From the NCBI GenBank assembly GCA_010015745.1, contig ML978426.1, forward strand, positions 1-14,466: a DNA stretch of 14,466 nucleotides. The letters run 5' to 3'. The notes beneath the pieces are model-generated. The model was not told the DNA's origin and did no database searches. It worked only from the letters and a program-made list of their open reading frames with translations. This DNA is from Setomelanomma holmii. Taxonomy: Eukaryota; Ascomycota; Dothideomycetes; Pleosporales; Phaeosphaeriaceae. Positions 1 to 8,813 of the stretch are shown here, piece by piece (the first letter of the stretch is position 1; each line of letters starts with the position of its first letter). Position numbers and translations under genes: made by a program.

Positions 1-36
1 CACAACACTTAACACAACACTTAACACAACACTTAA
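1..36. repeat. three tandem copies of a 12-bp unit
   Basis: The unit CACAACACTTAA occurs three times without a mismatch. It opens an 89-nt stretch that contains no G at all on the plus strand. The unit is not the common fungal telomere repeat (TTAGGG/CCCTAA). The array may continue left of the window. Confidence 0.85.
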
Positions 37-605
37 CAACTACACCACACAATACACCCTTACATCCACTATATCTCCTACTCCCAACTGCTTACACCTG
101 AACCGGGGCAGGAGGTACACGGCACGGTACGCTTGCACGGATAAGGGTGTCTTATGCCGCTCAGCACAAGTTGTAGCAGAATGCGCGCACACTTAGATAA
201 AAACAGAACGACTGGCGTCTCCTTGGCTAACTCGCAAGGCCGACCTACCACCTGCCTGCAGCGACTGAACAGCGCAAGTTGTCAGCCAGTAGCGAAGTTA
301 ATGCCTGCTGTTACGAGTATAATGTTGCGGTACGAAATGGGGGCCAAATGTGACCACACTCTACGTCAGCGTAATGAGTATCAGATTCGTCAGGACAATT
401 GCAACTGTACAGTACAAATTGAAGGGAGGCCGGAGACTCTTGAGAATCGTGAGCATGACCTTTACACGCACTTTGGGTCGAACTGATATCTATCAAACTC
501 GGATAACACTGCTCTCCGAAAAGCCGTTCGAGTGGAAAGCGATCATACATCTTGAAGCACAAGTCCTCGCATATACGTCGAGTTCAGGTAATTCATGTCA
601 GCTCA
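37..605. other. intergenic, no supported gene
   Basis: The first part (to position 89) is a C/A/T-only strand; the remainder has mixed composition. Open frames here are short, overlap each other on both strands and show no motif I recognise. This is probably the downstream flank of the minus-strand gene that ends at 606. Confidence 0.5.
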
Positions 606-2139
606 TCATTCAACACCTCTACCAAGATTCTCAATGACCTCGCCCAGAAAGTCACCCCACAGTCCTTTGGATCCCCATTCGCTTTTCGTTTCCATTCGGT
701 ATCCGTATGTTAAAATGGAACCATAAAAGCTAACGAGTTTGAAAATGCCTTGAACAGAGCGGGTTGATAGACTCGTGAACTTTTCGTCCGGACCTAGGAT
801 CGTAATGTCTCCCTGCGCGGAGGAAGGGTAGGCATAGTAGACTTTGTGCTCGTGACCAATGATGGTAAGGGCAGGTTCGAGGAGGGCCGTGAAAGAAGGG
901 CTTTCGGTGCTGATGCTGGTGGGCTGAGCTTCACCCGGTTCATGACCAACTCTCAAGCCAGGACCGGGATCAGATGTGCTTTGTGACGCTGGCGTACCAG
1001 CGAAAGCTCTTTTTGCTAGCTCCATCTTCTTCCGCAGACTTGCCGCCACCCATATGCCCATCTGCAGCTCTGCTTCCTTCAAGTCGCCGTTCTCTGGTTT
1101 GACCTCGATTCCTGAAAAGAGAACAGTACGTGATGTGAAGTTGTCTGTAGTATGGGAGACTTGCTTTGCGCCCGACGCCTCCAGTCGTTGGTAGAGTGCA
1201 TGAAAATGCGGATCGAGGTACGAGTATGAGAAGCAAAAGTCGGTTTTGCGAAAAACGCAGCGGTCCTTGCTCGGCGTGTAGGGATCAGATATCCGGGAGA
1301 GATACAGAGGATCGATATTTTGAGATTGCCTGCGAGTTCAGCGGTGGAGGGATGAGTGATAGTCAGACTTACACGCTCTCCGGCCGCCATTTGTCCTTGC
1401 CATGGAGTTTTATTGCAAGCTCGATCAGTGGCCAGATGACGCTGAAACACCATGCATTCTCGTCCCTTCCGAACTGTGTACATAGCGTTGCGCTCTGGAA
1501 GATGCTTTTCACTTGTCGTAAGGTGTCAACAAGCGCAGGGTCAGCTAATGTGCGCTTGTCCTCGTTGTCGAAAGCCTCTTCGTCCATGGGCTCCATAGAC
1601 AAGGACAGGCGGAAGTCCGGGTCTTGCTCGATCGCATCCTTCAAACCTCCTGGTATGTAGCCGCCCTGGAGAGTTTTGCCCAATTGTTTCCTTAACCACC
1701 CTAAGCGTGCCATGGCATCGTCCGAGAGCGGATGTGGGGGCATGGTTATGGGGGCGAGCGAGATGAAGGGATGAGCGGACCGCAGCTCTGTAAGATGGCG
1801 ACTTGGACTAGACGTTCGCTTTGTGCCGCCCGGCGCGGTCAGCGTGGGACGCCCAGAAAGAAGGACGCTGCCAGTGCACGACGCGCTTTGTTCAGACTGA
1901 AGTGCATCCTCTATGCGCCTTCTTTTGCCCGGGCTGGAACTGCGCGTAGAACAACCGTCATCCATGTCGCATGTTGAGCTACCGCGCGCTCGCTTCAGCG
2001 GGCGCGGAGGTGTGGATGTTGGCGACTTCGGAGGAGTCGGCGGGTGAGCCGGTGACACGGTAGATGGTGAATGAACAAATGTATCTAGCCAGTCCTGAAT
2101 TCGATCAAAGTAATGCGATTGATGCGAAAAAGTGCCCAT
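606..2139 (-). CDS. fungal PD-(D/E)XK nuclease-like protein
   Basis: This reads as a complete two-exon gene, exon 1 2139-1373 and exon 2 1329-606, joined across a 43-nt intron (GTAAGT donor, CGCAG acceptor, CTGAAC just before it). The join keeps frame and gives 496 aa. The start is the ATG at 2139, followed by an amphipathic segment ending in DWLDTF. Residues about 25-130 are Pro/Ser-rich, probably disordered, with basic nuclear-localisation-like patches (RPLKRAR at 46-52, GKRRR at 71-75). Residues about 250-440 match the fungal PD-(D/E)XK nuclease-like domain: KTDF with Asp286, then GIEVK with Glu331 and Lys333, then the helix EAELQMGIWVAA. These are the expected catalytic-core residues, so the fold is probably functional. 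The biological role of this fungal family is not established. A fragment of another restriction-endonuclease-fold family is the main alternative. Confidence 0.8.
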
Positions 2140-2901
2140 AAAGACCAGTATTGCGTGGGGAAGTTGATGCGCGTCATGCAGGACGCGGATGGCGTAAACG
2201 ATATGCTAGCCGTGCGCTGTTGCCCTGGCAACGAGCGCGGAAACCCGGAGCAAGTAGCAACAAGCCAATAGACATCGAATTGTTCAATGCGACACGTTGA
2301 CTCGACGCTATCCTTGCCACACAGTCACTCCAACGATGCGGAGCCGTTCTCATGCAGCTTAGAACGGGGGTCTTCAAACGTGAGAGCTCGTCGCATACTC
2401 GCCCCACGGACTCCCTTGTTTACAGCACCGATCAACACGTAACTCCGCTCAAAGGCTGATGGACTGTGCCACAGCAGAATGAGGCTGGTTGCACCGGATG
2501 GTCCATGGACTTCAAGGGCGAGAACATTGCGCAGAGGGTGTCTCAGTTTGTAAAGGAGTGGATTTTACTTGCTGAAGGCAATCCCTAGTGCTGCTATTTG
2601 TTTCTTTGCAAAGCAGCAGCGGTTTGTAGCGTGCCTCGCCACATCTTGTGGAGATGTCCAAACCCATGCCTAGAGAGCTGATTGACTGCAGCGCCCGTAG
2701 TTGCACGGACCATCCCCATGGTTGCGCGACTGCTCTGCTCCTCCCCTCTAACCGTCCCCTTTGCTCAACGCCGTCTCTTCGCGCTTTCCTCCTCACGCAG
2801 ATGTCGCAGAGAAGGAAGCATCGCCATGTTCACGCAATAATGGCCCTGCTAGGTACTTGCATGCTGCGAGGGTTTCCTGGTCCTCATTCCAACCGCGTCC
2901 A
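2140..2901. other. intergenic, upstream region of the nuclease-like gene
   Basis: No open frame here has recognisable protein character; those present are short and overlap on opposite strands. It must hold the promoter of the minus-strand nuclease-like gene and the 3' end of the minus-strand gene that stops at 2902. No clear TATA box was found near 2139. Confidence 0.5.
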
Positions 2902-3542
2902 TCACGCCCCATTGGGTTGAGCAGACGCTGCAGATGACGACACCATCGCACAGAGGTCGCGGTACATGGCGCGGAACGCCTCGCAAATCCGCTCGCCGCG
3001 GTACTCTTCGTCAAAGTTCACCATGCCCCAATCGAAGATGTCCAACCCTTCCTTCTGCTGTCCGCCCCTGCCGTGCGTGGCTAGGTCAAAGGGACGCAAG
3101 GCGTACTCAGCGGCGATGGTGAAGAGGCTCGTCAGCGGCGTGCCAAAGCAGTCCAGGTCAATATCATCAGCGTTGTCGAAGCGCGCAAGCACGATGTGCG
3201 ACATCTCGCAGGGCCGAGCGCGCTCGGTTTCGACAACGATGGGAAGCCTGGGATCAGCAGCGAAGGCCTCGAGCTCGTCGCCGAGCTCCTTGACGTCGTA
3301 CGAGGTGGCCTTGATGCCAAACGCATCGCTTGCTGGGCGCAAGAAGTATGCTGGGCCGCCGCTGTTGGTGAGAGATATAGGCAGGGAAGGGGAGTTCTTC
3401 TAAAGATGTTAGCTTGGACACAAGACTGATGCAGAGCAAGCCTATTGACTGTAAAGGACGACGAGAAACATCATCAACTTACTGCGCGTGCGAGGCCACG
3501 AGACACAACCCAGACGCACGAATTGGGCCCGATTCGTGGCAT
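2902..3542 (-). CDS. unrecognised 185-aa protein, two exons
   Basis: Exon 1 is 3542-3483 (20 codons from ATG) and exon 2 is 3399-2902. They are separated by an 83-nt intron with consensus signals: donor GTAAGT, branch site GCTAACA, acceptor TTTAG. The splice keeps frame and is the main support for the model. Exon 2 reads as a real protein: a hydrophobic/Gly-rich start (NSGGPAYFLRPASDAFG), an acidic helix (KELGDELEAFAAD), a strand-rich middle (LPIVVETERARP, SHIVLARFDNADDIDLD) and a helical C-terminus (RICEAFRAMYRDLCAM). No signal peptide or membrane span is visible. I do not recognise the family. The N-terminus is uncertain: a protein-like open frame on the same strand ends at a TAA only 3 nt upstream of this ATG, so the true start could lie in an upstream exon. 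Confidence 0.55.
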
Positions 3543-3544
3543 CC

Positions 3545-3720
3545 TTATGAGTAGGTGAGACCATATCTGCAGTAATCATCAAGGTATCGGCCGACGCTCT
3601 CGTACCAGCGGCATCCTTCAACCGTCGAGATATCTCGCAACTCTCTCGCGTTGACAATCGCTGAACGGACGCTCGTCTCGCCACTAGCCTGCAACGCCGC
3701 GCTCTTCAGTGCAAGCGACA
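3545..3720 (-). other. protein-like open frame without a start codon, upstream of the 185-aa gene
   Basis: On the minus strand a frame runs for about 58 codons, with ordinary protein character (for example NARELRDIS and EGCRWYESVGRYLDDYC), and stops at TAA 3547-3545. No ATG precedes it in frame downstream of the TATA box at 3799. It could be a lost first exon of the gene starting at 3542, an exon whose start has mutated, or a coincidence in a 5' leader. I could not find splice sites that join it in frame to that gene. Confidence 0.3.
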
Positions 3721-3793
3721 AGGATAGACGGGGAGGACGGCCTGACGTGCAGAGAGAAAAAGTGGGAAAAGAGAGAGCGAAAGAAGGGGGAGG

Positions 3794-3799
3794 TTTATA
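3794..3799 (-). promoter_or_regulatory. TATA box with downstream pyrimidine-rich tract
   Basis: TATAAA reads on the minus strand at 3799-3794 and is followed at about 3780-3740 by a CT-rich run, the arrangement seen in many strongly expressed ascomycete promoters. It would drive the minus-strand gene whose ATG is at 3542, implying a leader of roughly 200 nt or an extra upstream exon. Confidence 0.4.
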
Positions 3800-4089
3800 C
3801 CCCGGGCGTCATCATGCGATGGAACTTTTCCCGGCAGGCGGTGAACCAGGCGACGCGCCAAACGAGACTGGCGCGCATGCCTGTGTGGGAAACTTTTGCA
3901 AAAAACGTTTCTCAACATAGCAGGAGAGAACAGTGGCAGGTCCACAACTCGATCCTTCCTGCAGCGGGCTCTTACTCTTATCTGCGCCTGACCACCTTCA
4001 CAACACGAACAGAAATTCACACGAAACCCACCGCTCCATCAGGAACGCAAGCGCATCACAAGCACGAGAAATTTGGCAGCTATAATGGC

Positions 4090-4920
4090 ATGTTGTCCCA
4101 AGAAGTCATAGCTGACCTCGACGCATTCGAGCAGCACTGCAGAGCCTCTAGTGTTGACGAGCTGCGACGCGTGTACTCACGATTGGTCCACATTGCAACG
4201 GACAAGCGAGCCTTACACTTATACCTCACTCACAACTGCCCCACCGTTTTAGCTGCGCTCGACTCAATTCGCAGTCAACTCCGCGACATACGGCACCTTC
4301 GTAAGCAATTACACTAGCAGCCGACCCCAATCAGGGACCTAGATCTCGATCTCGCATTCGGACCTGACGAGTGGACAAATGCACACTTACTGGGGCCGCT
4401 TATGAAGCTGATTTGCGAGGCTCGCATTAATTGGGAAGTCGTGCAATAACGTATCCGCGAGGAATTCGCCAAACGTACTGTAAGAGCCCTAGAAGTCACA
4501 CGCGAGGACCGAACTCGAGCCACATTTCCAAACTCATCATCAGCAATATCCCAACCCCCAAGAACCGGACGAAGTAGGCCAAAACGCAAGTGAGATCCAG
4601 GACGTTACCAATTCAGGCGAACAAAGACCCGCCTTGGATTGGCAGACTCCGGTCCAACAACCACCGAAACCTATTAGGCTCAGCAACGCCTCCCCACGCA
4701 TACCAGACTCACTAGAGCGCCCTAGAGGGTTTCAGGACTCACCGCTCGTAGGAGACAGAGTGCAGGGTTCTCTATACACGTCTCAATTTTCTTCCTCTCC
4801 TAACCCACTTAACGTTACTGTAGTCAGACTCGTCAACAATCAAGCGGCTTGCAAGCGCTTGATTGATAGCTTGATAAATATCAATCCCATCAAGTCAAGC
4901 TCGCCTATACTAATCTTTTA
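4090..4920 (+). pseudogene. degenerate reading frame, unknown protein, stops of C-to-T type
   Basis: An ATG at 4090 opens a frame rich in charged helices (starting LSQEVIADLDAFEQH). The same frame is open upstream to 3709 and holds an earlier ATG at 3814, so the start is not certain. The frame stops at TAG 4315-4317. It carries on with similar protein character to TAA 4447-4449 and then TGA near 4591. Each of these stops can arise from a Gln or Arg codon by one C-to-T change. Around 4530 the protein-like frame shifts by one, and a Gln/Pro/Asn-rich, probably disordered stretch runs to the TAG at 4918. A helical front and low-complexity tail would fit a retrotransposon Gag or a repeated accessory gene, but no zinc knuckle or other diagnostic motif is present. 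I do not recognise the family. Confidence 0.4.
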
Positions 4921-4971
4921 GCAATCCAAGCTGAGGAGGGTCAGCTTGATTGTTCAGCTTGATAGGCTTGA
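4837..4971. repeat. cluster of CAATCAAGC / GCTTGATTG short inverted repeats
   Basis: A perfect 10-bp inverted repeat (CAATCAAGCG at 4837-4846, CGCTTGATTG at 4856-4865, 9-nt loop) opens the cluster. Further copies of GCTTGAT(T/A) and ATCAAG follow up to 4971 in both orientations. The outer ends, AATCAAGC near 4838 and GCTTGATT near 4971, could be terminal repeats of a small DNA element of about 134 bp. No convincing target duplication flanks it. Confidence 0.45.
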
Positions 4972-5250
4972 TTACCACGCGTCTTCGTGAGGTCGAAACT
5001 CTACTTCCTTGCTTTGATGGTCATACCAATGGAAGAAGTCTTGGACGAAGGCAGCGGGCAGCTGATCTTGCAGTAAGTGGGATGGGACAAGGTCGAATCT
5101 TTTTCTGGCTCTTGTTTCCACAACCAATAAATTCCCTCCTTCCATACCAAAATTGATCTTGTGGTCATGTTATGTATTTCTGGAAGAGAATACCATTCCT
5201 GGCTCGTCTGTGGGCATGACTACTATTGCGGATTTTTGGATAAGGGAAGA
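4972..5250. other. no supported gene
   Basis: Mixed-composition DNA with only short overlapping frames. I see no motif, intron or repeat beyond the neighbouring annotated elements. Confidence 0.4.
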
Positions 5251-5456
5251 TGTCACGGTTTGAAGTCTCTCCTGTTGTACGATGTATCACAACGTCACGG
5301 TTCCATTGCTGTACTACGTAATACGACTCACCGTTGCTCTGGCTCACCAGCACTACTTGTACTGTTCGTAGCCACATACTGTATGTACTCAGATATGCTG
5401 CGCCCTCTCACCACTGTGGGAAGCTCGTGTAAGTTACGAGCGGATGCTTGCTGACA
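5251..5456. mobile_element. candidate solo LTR (about 206 bp)
   Basis: The segment begins TGTCACGG and ends CTTGCTGACA. Its termini form a 5-bp inverted repeat TGTCA/TGACA and follow the TG...CA rule of LTRs. The flanking pentamers, GAAGA (5246-5250) and GAACA (5457-5461), differ at one position, which would fit a 5-bp target duplication with one later mutation. No internal retroelement domain is attached and there is no second copy in the window, so the call rests on ends alone. Confidence 0.3.
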
Positions 5457-5458
5457 GA

Positions 5459-5480
5459 ACATTACTAGGACATTACTAGG
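5459..5480. repeat. two tandem copies of an 11-bp unit
   Basis: ACATTACTAGG is repeated exactly at 5459-5469 and 5470-5480, immediately after the candidate solo LTR. It may be a replication-slippage product. Confidence 0.8.
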
Positions 5481-5685
5481 AGCATACGACTCGGCCTGTC
5501 CTCGATCAACCACACCGCGACTGAAATATGGGGACACTGTGGCCTCGCGTGCTAGCTAAGCGAAACATGGATACAGAAGCAGCTAGCGTGACCGCGCACA
5601 CTCAATATGCACTCCAGTCTCATTAACTTAGACGTGAAGACCGTGCCGCGATGCACATGATGTTCTTGCCGCTGACGCATGTTTA

Positions 5686-5879
5686 CAGTTGCTAGCAACT
5701 GCGGCTTCACCCTTGCGCAAGGCTGCAACACGGTTCTGTCCAGCCCCACCTTCCGTACATAAATTAGCGCTGGGAGTCAACCGCAGGGCAAGTGATATAA
5801 TTGGCCAGTTATCAGTGGAACATCAATTAGACTCTGGTCATACCGCTTGCAGGGGTAAAGCCGCATTTGCGAGCAACTG
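5686..5879. mobile_element. 194-bp MITE, copy 1 (TA-flanked, 33-bp terminal inverted repeats)
   Basis: The element starts CAGTTGCTAGCAACTGCGG and ends GCGAGCAACTG, flanked on both sides by TA (5684-5685 and 5880-5881). Its terminal inverted repeats run for about 33 bp with about four mismatches. A second copy of exactly the same length, in the same orientation, lies at 14026-14219 and aligns without gaps at about 87 percent identity. TA duplication plus a CAGT-type end fits a non-autonomous relative of Tc1/mariner-pogo elements. It holds no coding capacity. Confidence 0.85.
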
Positions 5880-5881
5880 TA

Positions 5882-6564
5882 CCCCGATCGTGGACTCGCG
5901 CTTAGATAGCGTGGGCTGACAGCCGCATGCCGTAGCTGGGATCGATGCCGAAACTTTGTTGATCAACGCGCACGGCCAATGCGCCGAACAATTTGCCAAA
6001 CGCCTTAGCCATTGCCCGTCTTTGAGCAGCCAATTACAGCAACACATGGCACATGCAGCATCGTTGCCAGTATAGTCCCGTGTCCGTACCTCGCGGAAGA
6101 CGGTAATTGTTCCTTGCTGTCTAAGATTGCGACGCGCTGGCGCGGCAGCCACTGAAGCAATGCGGAGCCTATTGTAGCATAGTGGGCCCACCTGAATGAA
6201 CTGTGTCCAAGCCGTCCAGAAATCGCGCGAATCCGCAAGCTCGCACCGTCAGCAGCATTCGCCAAGGGTCACTACCACGTCTTGCTGCATATTATCGCAG
6301 CAGTGTCATGTTTTCTTGCGTCGGTTCGGCTATTCCTTGTTCCACCCAATCCGGCAAGTACCAGGAGCATAGCAGACCACTACGAGCATGAACTGCGGTA
6401 TCTGGTCCTTCTACAGTACCCATGCAGAAACTTTAACAATATTGCTGGCTTGTTTGATCTGGAAAATCGTCGCGTCTGTATATATGAGCGTGCGAGAAAA
6501 CAAAGACGTTTGATGATTGACTTGTATACAACCTGTCTATCGAAGCTAGGTGATGCGATCACAT
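5882..6564. other. intergenic, no supported gene
   Basis: It lies between MITE copy 1 and the 3' end of the NAD synthetase-like gene. A plus-strand frame at about 5933-6073 reads like protein (AETLLINAHGQCAEQFAKR) but is short, has no start and is closed by stops on both sides. I recognise nothing in it. Confidence 0.4.
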
Positions 6565-8813
6565 TTATGCATACTTGCGCCAGGCTCTCTCCGCTTCTTT
6601 GTCAATGCGCTTGCAGATCCAGCTTCCGTAGAACGCAGGGTACAACAACGGCCTCCTATCGTAGCGATTGTTATCAGGATTAATTTTCCCAGCATGGTAC
6701 GCCGGTGTCATTGTTGACATCTTGTGGCGGTTGATTCCATAGAAGGAATGGAACTTCTTGACAACGTGGGCAATGTCGTCAGCCGTTTTGTCGTCGCGCC
6801 AGCTGGAAAGCAGCTGCTGAAACATGCTAAAAGGCCCGAGGCGCATTTCTTTGCGCATTTTGGCGAAGGTTGAAAGTTCCTGATGCGTCATACCCATGTC
6901 TTTCGCGTCGCATTGACCAAAGCGTGAGGGCTCTAGTTCGGCGGTTGGTGTGGCGTCAAGGAACTCGATAAGGACCGGAAGCTCAAATGCGGTTTGTGCC
7001 CAACGGATGAAGTGTCGTATCTCCGTCTTCAAGAAGCTGCCAATTGGGCTTAAGTCCGCGGAGCTGCAGTCGTGCTTTGTCAAATTTCCTCGAAGGCACT
7101 CTTCAACGCCGACAGATCCCAAGACCAGCAATGTGCTGGCTCCTGGTCGACCACGAGTGCTTGGGAGCATCTGCGCGAAGTAGTAGGCTGTCACCATGCG
7201 AATCCGAGCTTGTATGTTCTGGAGCGCCAAATTCTCCGCTGGTCCACCGTCGAAGCCTGGAGCGCAGCCCAGGTACTGGCGAAGAAGGTCCTTTTCGGCG
7301 TGATATACATTGTCGATATCCATGTCTGTATGGTATGAATGGATGCTTTCTGCAAGTCGAAGAGCTCGCGAGCGTGTTTCTTCGGAAGATATACCGCTGA
7401 CTCCCATGTATACTGTATGCAGGATGCCTTGACAGAGCTCGTGGGGAGTCTTCGGTAGCGACCCGCTCACCCCGACTATGCGCTGCATATCTGCTTTGAC
7501 CTGTGCATTCCCTGCGCCAATGGCATCCACAACAATGCGACACATGCTGAAGACGATGGTGGCAGTGGAACAGGAGTCGATCCCCCCACTGAGTGGAACC
7601 AGAAAGCCAACTGCGTTGCTCCTGCGGAGGTAGTCCCACAGCCAACATGCTGGACCCATGCCGATCTCCGCATTCGCATGGTAAACACTGGGTTCGATGC
7701 GGTCGTTACAGGTAGACTTGAGGTAATCGTCATACTTGATGCAGAATTCGTGCTCCAATCTCACACGTGGATGAATCTTGGGGCTACAAGCTTGGTTCTG
7801 CAGAGGCCGACAAGCGTCCAGATCGATCTCAGCGGTTATTACCTCCACGTCTTCAAGCGAAAATTGCGTTCCTTGGGCCACAAGGCCCCCGTTCACAAAT
7901 ATCATGGCGCACCCCTCATAGTAGATGCGATCGCCATTACAGCCACGTTGATTGGCGTAAAGGAGCACTCCGCCCATATCTCGGGAGACTTTGCAGAGAT
8001 CGCTGACACGCAACTTGAACGATCCGAGGTGATGATCATTCGCCGCCGAAATGGTGTAGATGGTTGCTTCGTCTTGGCTCGCGACTACCTCTGGCGCCGT
8101 ATGCGTGAGCAGTTCGTCGTAGGACAGTGAAGCACTGCACACGTCTGTGCTACAGATGACAGCATCACCGAACGGAACTGTGGAACGAACGCTTGCAATT
8201 ATGGAGGGGTAAAGTTTTCCACACGGCTAGGCGAGTCTATCTTCGAATCAGCAGCTGTTGTCAAGGTCGGTGGTGGTGCCATACCCCAAGTCGCGAAATA
8301 TCTATTCTCACGGATGCCCTCACCGGTGACGCAGAGTTTTGGTCGAATCAGGAGTATTTTGCCATCAAACGCTATAATCCTGCTTATTTGGTATCAGCAA
8401 GGCGAGGCTACGAACATAGCATGCTCTTACCAATTATAGCGACTTCGCCCATGCTCGACAGGCATACCTATGTCGAGCAGAATGCCGTGACAATCTGGGT
8501 CTGTCAAGATATCGAGCAACATCTCCCAGCAGTGCAAATAAGTGTCACTCTCGAGAAAATGGTCGAGGCAGCCATAGCCGCAAATCTGGTGTGGTCAGCA
8601 CATGTCTTGATCGAGTCGCTTCGCTGCTCCCAGACGTCGGGTGTACCGACGATGGAGACGCGCTAAGTTTACCTCGAGCTCTGGCCCAACTCGCAGGCTG
8701 GCTCCTCTCGCCTTTGCATCCCGAATACTCTGCTTGATGCGAGTCAAGTTCCCCTCCCAATCGAGCGCCCACTGGTTAAGCGAGCACGTTGCTACCACAA
8801 TTGATCGACCCAT
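6565..8813 (-). CDS. glutamine-dependent NAD+ synthetase paralogue with altered glutaminase site
   Basis: Family members make NAD+ from nicotinate adenine dinucleotide, ATP and ammonia released from glutamine by an N-terminal nitrilase-like domain. Exon 1 (8813-8673) starts MGRSIVVATCSLNQWALDWE, the canonical N-terminus. An 87-nt intron leads to exon 2 (8585-8431, GYGCLDHFLE) and a 51-nt intron to exon 3 (8379 to about 8289, GKILLIRPK). The last exon runs open to TAA 6565 and carries the synthetase domain: PLSGGIDS P-loop, NLALQNIQAR, LVLGS, DCSSAD and FYGINRHKM. In the glutaminase half Glu45 and Lys113 are kept, but the nucleophilic Cys (usual context CEEL) aligns with Tyr at codon 8121-8119. 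The usual SANVDE in the synthetase is SVGVEE. The exon 3 to exon 4 joint is unresolved: the best splice (GTATGG to CCTAG) is out of frame, so a 1-nt indel, an unusual intron or pseudogenisation is possible. Estimated product is 680-700 aa, near the family's usual 700-715. Confidence 0.78.

Noticed and set aside
1..36. Possible telomere end
   Set aside because: The 12-bp unit does not resemble TTAGGG/CCCTAA and is not at a demonstrated chromosome end.
1166..1660. 164-codon plus-strand open frame
   Set aside because: Antisense to the two exons of the PD-(D/E)XK gene, whose splice and motifs are far better supported.
5530..5541. GGGGACACTGTG shared with about 14230, near the other MITE
   Set aside because: It lies on opposite sides of the two MITE copies and a 12-mer match is expected by chance at this window size.
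7103..7648. 181-codon minus-strand open frame
   Set aside because: It lies wholly inside the NAD synthetase-like last exon in another frame and has no family motif.
7678..8130. 150-codon plus-strand open frame
   Set aside because: Antisense shadow of the NAD synthetase-like exon.
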